A stretch of DNA of 9,501 nucleotides from an uncultured Anaerolineaceae bacterium (GTDB taxonomy: Bacteria > Chloroflexota > Anaerolineae > Anaerolineales > Anaerolineaceae): the NCBI GenBank assembly GCA_937890875.1, contig CALAEB010000455.1, positions 1-9,501 on the forward strand, read 5' to 3'. The translations under genes and the position numbers were made by a program. This document shows positions 6,703 through 9,501 of the stretch, piece by piece. The notes under the pieces are model-generated. The model had not been told where the DNA came from. It was given only the letters and a program-made list of their open reading frames with translations, and made no database searches. The stretch's first letter is position 1; the number at the start of each line of letters is the position of its first letter.

Positions 6703-7543
6703 AATCCTGGAAGTCAAAGATCTCCACTTCTATTATGGGGAAATCCATGCGCTGAAAGGAATTTCCTTCAATGTCAAGGAGAATGAAGTCGTCACAATTA
6801 TCGGCGGTAACGGCGCGGGCAAAACCACAACGCTGCGGGCAATTTCCGGACTGCTGGGCGGGATCGCTTCGGGTGAAATCCGATTCTTCGGAGAAAGAAT
6901 TGATGGAAAAAGACCGCACAAAATCGCAGGCATGGGACTGGCCCAATGTCTTGAAGGCCGGCATGTCTTCACCAGCCTGACCGTCCGTGAGAACCTTGAT
7001 ATGGGCGCCTATCTGCGCAGCGGGGCCGAAGTAAAAGACAGTCTGGAATATGTGTTTACCCTCTTCCCAAGATTGCTGGAAAGAGAAAGTCAGAAAGCCG
7101 GAACTTTATCCGGCGGTGAACAACAAATGCTTGCGGTCGGAAGAGCGTTGATGCAGAAGCCCAAACTGTTAATGATGGACGAGCCTTCCCTCGGACTGGC
7201 CCCGATTATTGTAAGTGACATATTCAAAACGATCAAACAGATCCGGAAAGATGGCATGCCGGTACTCCTGATCGAGCAAAATTCAAATGCCGCATTACGA
7301 ATTGTGGACCGTGGATATGTGATCGAAACCGGAGAAATCGTTCTTTCGGACACAGCCGAAAACCTGTTAAAAAACGAAGATGTGAAAAAAAGCTATTCTT
7401 TGCAATTGTTAAATGTCCATGCTGTTTTCTCTAATTTAAAACGAAGATGTGAAAAAAAGCTATCTCGGTGTAAATTAGAGAAAACAGCATGGACATTTTA
7501 CAATTGCAAAGAAAAGCGGCAGAGCTCAGAGCGGACGTGTTAA
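6695..7543 (+). CDS. livF: LIV-type ABC transporter ATP-binding protein LivF with altered, extended C-terminus
   Basis: Second ATPase of the transporter. Walker A GGNGAGKT (37-44), signature LSGGEQ (138-143), Walker B MMDE (D162, E163) and the LivF-typical IEQN (Q195 in place of the switch histidine) are intact. The usual VPEGR near the Q-loop reads CLEGR (86-89 region). The start ATG has a strong GGAGGAGG at 6682-6689. The frame runs to 282 residues, against about 235-240 for the family. The normal part ends at KSY (residue 234). A 67-bp insertion then shifts the frame and adds 48 unrelated residues overlapping the transketolase start by 55 bp. Deleting 7397-7463 restores an ending KSYLGVN and stop (7476-7478), giving 238 residues. 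All ATPase motifs precede the change, so activity may survive. An assembly error is possible. Confidence 0.93.
   Translation: MSEILEVKDLHFYYGEIHALKGISFNVKENEVVTIIGGNGAGKTTTLRAISGLLGGIASGEIRFFGERIDGKRPHKIAGMGLAQCLEGRHVFTSLTVRENLDMGAYLRSGAEVKDSLEYVFTLFPRLLERESQKAGTLSGGEQQMLAVGRALMQKPKLLMMDEPSLGLAPIIVSDIFKTIKQIRKDGMPVLLIEQNSNAALRIVDRGYVIETGEIVLSDTAENLLKNEDVKKSYSLQLLNVHAVFSNLKRRCEKKLSRCKLEKTAWTFYNCKEKRQSSERTC
7371..7463 (+). repeat. 26-bp direct repeat, two copies flanking an inverted segment
   Basis: Copies at 7371-7396 and 7438-7463 are identical over 26 bp and lie 67 bp apart. Both encode the livF 3' end (NEDVKKSY). The first is in the livF frame as read; the second is in another frame and continues into the expected LGVN-stop. 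This marks an insertion that duplicated the end of livF. Confidence 0.95.
7396..7513. repeat. 43-bp near-perfect inverted repeat at the livF/transketolase junction
   Basis: Left arm 7396-7438 is the reverse complement of right arm 7471-7513, with one mismatch (7410 against 7499) and a 32-bp spacer. The right arm is native: it carries the old livF stop and the first codons of the transketolase N subunit. The left arm is the inserted inverted copy. In mRNA the arms would form a very stable hairpin holding the transketolase start codon (7489-7491). Confidence 0.95.
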
Positions 7544-8307
7544 CGATGATCACCAATGCCGGCTCCGGCCATCCGGGCGGGTCGTTATCCATGATGGAGA
7601 TCATCGTCGCCTTATTTTACCGGCAAATGAAAATTGATCCGGAAAACCCATCGGCCGAGGGAAGAGACCGGTTCGTTTTGTCAAAAGGGCATGCCGCACC
7701 GGCGCTATACGCGGTCCTTGCCGATAAAGGGTTCATTGACAAAAGAGAAATCGAAAATTTCAGACAGCTTGGCAGCTGCCTGCAAGGACACCCCGACAAG
7801 AAAAAAACGCCTGGGATCGACGCGTCAACCGGCAGCCTTGGGCAGGGTGTGGCCATCGCAGGCGGCATGGCCCTCGGCGCAAAACGCTCAGGAAATGACT
7901 GCCAAATCTATACCGTCGTCGGTGATGGAGAACTTCAGGAGGGGCTGGTATGGGAAGCGGCCATGGCTGCAGTGCATTATAAACTTGACAATCTGACCGT
8001 GATTGTGGACAATAATGGACTTCAGATTGACGGAAGAAACGATGAGGTTATGAGCCTGGGCAGCATCCCGGAAAAATATCGCGCCTTTGGTTTTAAAGTT
8101 TTTGAAATCGATGGACATGATTTCGAGCAAATTCTTGGAGCATTGGCTGCCGTTGTATTCAATAAGCCTAAGTGCATTGTTGCCCATACTGTCAAAGGGA
8201 AGGGTGTTTCATTTATGGAGGACAAAGTGGAGTGGCATGGCAAAAGTCCGTCATCCGAACAACTGCAGCAGGCGTTAAAGGAGCTGATTCGTGACACAGA
8301 CAAATGA
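7489..8307 (+). CDS. Transketolase, N-terminal subunit (thiamine diphosphate binding)
   Basis: N-terminal half of a split transketolase, 272 residues, the normal size for this subunit. It binds thiamine diphosphate and metal and works as a complex with the next gene product. Transketolases move a two-carbon ketol unit from a ketose phosphate to an aldose. Visible: GSGHPGG (H28), LSKGHAAPALY (H68), ASTGSLGQG (112-120), the cofactor motif GDGELQEG (145-152) ending in VDNN (173-176), QIDGRNDEVM and EWHGKSP. The ATG at 7489 is poorly served, with only AGAG about 8 nt upstream, and sits inside the 43-bp inverted repeat and the extended livF frame, so initiation may depend on coupling to livF. The gene itself is intact. 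Relatives include pentose phosphate enzymes, apulose 4-phosphate transketolase and the sulfofructose transketolase SqwGH; the substrate cannot be chosen from sequence. Confidence 0.93.
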   Translation: MDILQLQRKAAELRADVLTMITNAGSGHPGGSLSMMEIIVALFYRQMKIDPENPSAEGRDRFVLSKGHAAPALYAVLADKGFIDKREIENFRQLGSCLQGHPDKKKTPGIDASTGSLGQGVAIAGGMALGAKRSGNDCQIYTVVGDGELQEGLVWEAAMAAVHYKLDNLTVIVDNNGLQIDGRNDEVMSLGSIPEKYRAFGFKVFEIDGHDFEQILGALAAVVFNKPKCIVAHTVKGKGVSFMEDKVEWHGKSPSSEQLQQALKELIRDTDK

Positions 8308-9235
8308 TTCCGTAAAAAAGGCCACCAGAACCGCCTATGGGGAAGCGTTGGTGGGATTGAGCGAAAAGAATGAAAAAATTGTCGTTCTTGACGCGGATTT
8401 GTCGCACGCCACAATGACTTATGACTTCTCAAAGAAATACGGTGATCGGTTCTTTAACATGGGAATCGCTGAAGCCAATATGATCTGTATGGCCGCAGGG
8501 TTATCAGCGATGGGATACATCCCATTCGTCAGCACATTCGCAATCTTCGGCGCGGGCAGGGCATACGAACAAATCAGGAATTCGGTCGCTTATCCGCATA
8601 CAAACGTAAAAATTGCATTAACCCATTCCGGCGTAACCATTGGCGAAGACGGCGGCAGCCATGCTTCAATTGAAGATATCGCGCTGATGCGGGTGATTCC
8701 CGGCATGACCATCATTTGCCCAAGCGACGCACTGCAGACGCGCAAGGCAATTCAGGCTGCGGCAGAATTCTCCGGGCCATGCTATATCCGGCTCGCCAGA
8801 ATGGCCTCTCCGATATTGAAGGAAATGCCGTTTGAAATCGGGAGAGCAAACATCCTCGCAGAAGGTGAAGATGTCGTTATCATCGCATGCGGGCTGATGG
8901 TTCATATCGCTTTGAAAGCAAGGGAGCTGCTGCGACAAAAAAACATTCATTCCGCAGTCGTGGATATGCATACAATCAAACCGGTCGATAAAGTTATGAT
9001 CCGCCGGTTAGCAGAAAGGTTCTCCAAGATTGTCACGCTCGAGGAGCACTCCATTATCGGAGGACTTGGTGACGCAGTGCGGGATGAATTGCCGGAAAAT
9101 ATAAAAATTAAAAAACTGGGCGTTACGGATGTGTTCGGTCAGTCCGGAAAGCCTGAGCATTTGCTCCAGCATTACAGGCTGGACGCGGTCAGTGTTATGC
9201 AAGACATCATGGAAGCCATGTTTCAGAATTTTTGA
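8291..9235 (+). CDS. Transketolase, C-terminal subunit (PYR and C-terminal domains)
   Basis: C-terminal half of the split transketolase, 314 residues, normal for the family. It carries the pyrimidine-binding domain with LDADLS (33-38), the catalytic glutamate E61 in NMGIAEANM, then FVSTFAIFGAGRAYEQIR, THSGVTIGEDGGSHAS (H124) and YIRLAR. The C-terminal transketolase domain (about 180-310) shows VDMHTIKPVD and LEEHSIIGGLGDAV. The start is GTG 8291, with AAAGGAG at 8277-8283, and overlaps the N subunit by 17 bp, so the two chains are probably made in equal amounts. At 124-125 the usual HQ of transketolases (as in THQ) reads HA, next to the substrate pocket. It is the last recognisable gene of the operon. 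Confidence 0.93.
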   Translation: MTQTNDSVKKATRTAYGEALVGLSEKNEKIVVLDADLSHATMTYDFSKKYGDRFFNMGIAEANMICMAAGLSAMGYIPFVSTFAIFGAGRAYEQIRNSVAYPHTNVKIALTHSGVTIGEDGGSHASIEDIALMRVIPGMTIICPSDALQTRKAIQAAAEFSGPCYIRLARMASPILKEMPFEIGRANILAEGEDVVIIACGLMVHIALKARELLRQKNIHSAVVDMHTIKPVDKVMIRRLAERFSKIVTLEEHSIIGGLGDAVRDELPENIKIKKLGVTDVFGQSGKPEHLLQHYRLDAVSVMQDIMEAMFQNF

Positions 9236-9255
9236 GAAGCTGACGCAGGTCAATC

Positions 9256-9303
9256 GATCAGCCGGATCATTCAGACAAAAAAAGATCCGGTCATACCCTG
9301 ATC
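9256..9303. repeat. Nested inverted repeat after the transketolase genes
   Basis: CCGGATC (9262-9268) pairs with GATCCGG (9284-9290) around a 15-nt A-rich loop. Outside it, GATCAG (9256-9261) pairs with CTGATC (9298-9303) with a 7-nt bulge. It lies 20 bp after the last stop codon. There is no T-run, so it may protect the mRNA 3' end rather than terminate transcription. The pairing could be chance. Confidence 0.4.
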
Positions 9304-9356
9304 TGCCTCGTTTCTGTTTCAGTCCGAGAAAAAAATCACCAATTGCGGAACCGGCC

Positions 9357-9384
9357 TTGACATCATTCTGAGAAACCTTATAAT
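9357..9384 (+). promoter_or_regulatory. Consensus sigma70/sigmaA-type promoter
   Basis: TTGACA (9357-9362) and TATAAT (9379-9384) are both perfect consensus hexamers, separated by 16 bp. Transcription would start near 9391-9392. It lies after the operon and points out of the window, so it could drive a downstream gene or a small RNA. It is the best promoter match noted in the window. Confidence 0.75.
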
Positions 9385-9431
9385 AAGTGGCATGAATTCA
9401 AAGAGACCGGGTCATTTTTTCCGACGAGGCT

Positions 9432-9462
9432 CCGCAAACAAAAATCGATTTGCGGCGTTTTT
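9432..9462 (+). terminator. Terminator-like hairpin with T-run
   Basis: CCGCAAA (9432-9438) pairs with TTTGCGG (9449-9455) around a 10-nt loop; two bases later comes TTTTT (9458-9462). It is a moderate intrinsic terminator. It could end the transketolase operon, or stop transcripts from the promoter at 9357-9384 after about 70 nt, giving a small RNA or an attenuated leader. Confidence 0.55.
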
Positions 9463-9501
9463 CATTTGTTAAATCAAGAAGCGTGAATACCAAAGGCCTC
9501 C

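Noticed and set aside
5730..6717. Minus-strand frames of 114 and 147 codons opposite livM and livG
   Set aside because: Both lie wholly against clearly conserved genes on the plus strand and show no motifs or ribosome binding sites.
7371..7513. Insertion sequence, attachment site or CRISPR repeat at the livF junction
   Set aside because: There is no transposase; the repeats derive entirely from adjacent livF and transketolase sequence, and there are only two copies with no regular spacers.
7489..9235. 1-deoxy-D-xylulose 5-phosphate synthase split in two
   Set aside because: Motifs such as GSGHPGG, GDGELQEG, QIDGRNDEVM and EWHGKSP, and the sizes of the two subunits, match split transketolase rather than DXS.
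9392..9472. 26-codon reading frame after the consensus promoter
   Set aside because: It has no ribosome binding site and crosses the hairpin; leaderless translation is possible but not supported enough to annotate as a gene.

Overview
The window holds a LIV-type (HAAT family) ABC uptake operon followed directly by a two-subunit (split) transketolase, all on the plus strand. A YesM/YesN-type sensor kinase and response regulator pair is transcribed away from it on the minus strand. GC content looks moderate (not computed). Strong GGAGG-type ribosome binding sites, tight overlaps between genes and the YesMN-type pair suggest an anaerobic Firmicutes-like bacterium or a relative. The substrate-binding protein has an ordinary signal peptide with no lipobox cysteine. 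That fits a host with a periplasm (for example Negativicutes, Synergistota or another diderm lineage) better than a monoderm. The taxon is inference.

Layout. Positions 1-736 (minus) are the N-terminal part of a response regulator that runs off the left edge. Positions 717-2501 (minus) are a complete membrane histidine kinase whose end overlaps the regulator start by 20 bp. Positions 2502-2867 are the divergent control region, with a 27-bp perfect inverted repeat, spaced A-tracts and a 9-bp inverted repeat. Then follow the substrate-binding protein (2868-4007), an intrinsic terminator-like hairpin (4030-4063), livH (4097-4966), livM (4977-5969), livG (5941-6702), livF (6695-7543), transketolase N subunit (7489-8307) and C subunit (8291-9235). 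The last 266 bp have no recognisable gene but contain a consensus sigma70-type promoter (TTGACA-N16-TATAAT) and, about 50 bp further on, a terminator-like hairpin.

How the genes may work together. The kinase would sense an extracytoplasmic signal and phosphorylate the regulator, which probably controls the divergent operon. The five LIV genes make a complete importer, and the split transketolase would act on a ketose or its phosphate inside the cell. LIV transporters usually carry amino acids, amides or small acids, so the pairing with transketolase is unusual and the imported substrate is not known.

The most striking feature is at the livF/transketolase junction. A 67-bp insertion duplicates 26 bp of the livF 3' end and places next to it an inverted copy (42 of 43 positions) of the transketolase start region. 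The normal LivF ending (…KSYLGVN, stop) is still present, out of frame, in the second copy. As read, LivF instead gains a 48-residue unrelated tail running into the transketolase gene, and the transketolase start codon lies inside a 43-bp hairpin. This is the signature of a template-switch (quasipalindrome) event, or of an assembly chimera; the sequence alone cannot distinguish them.
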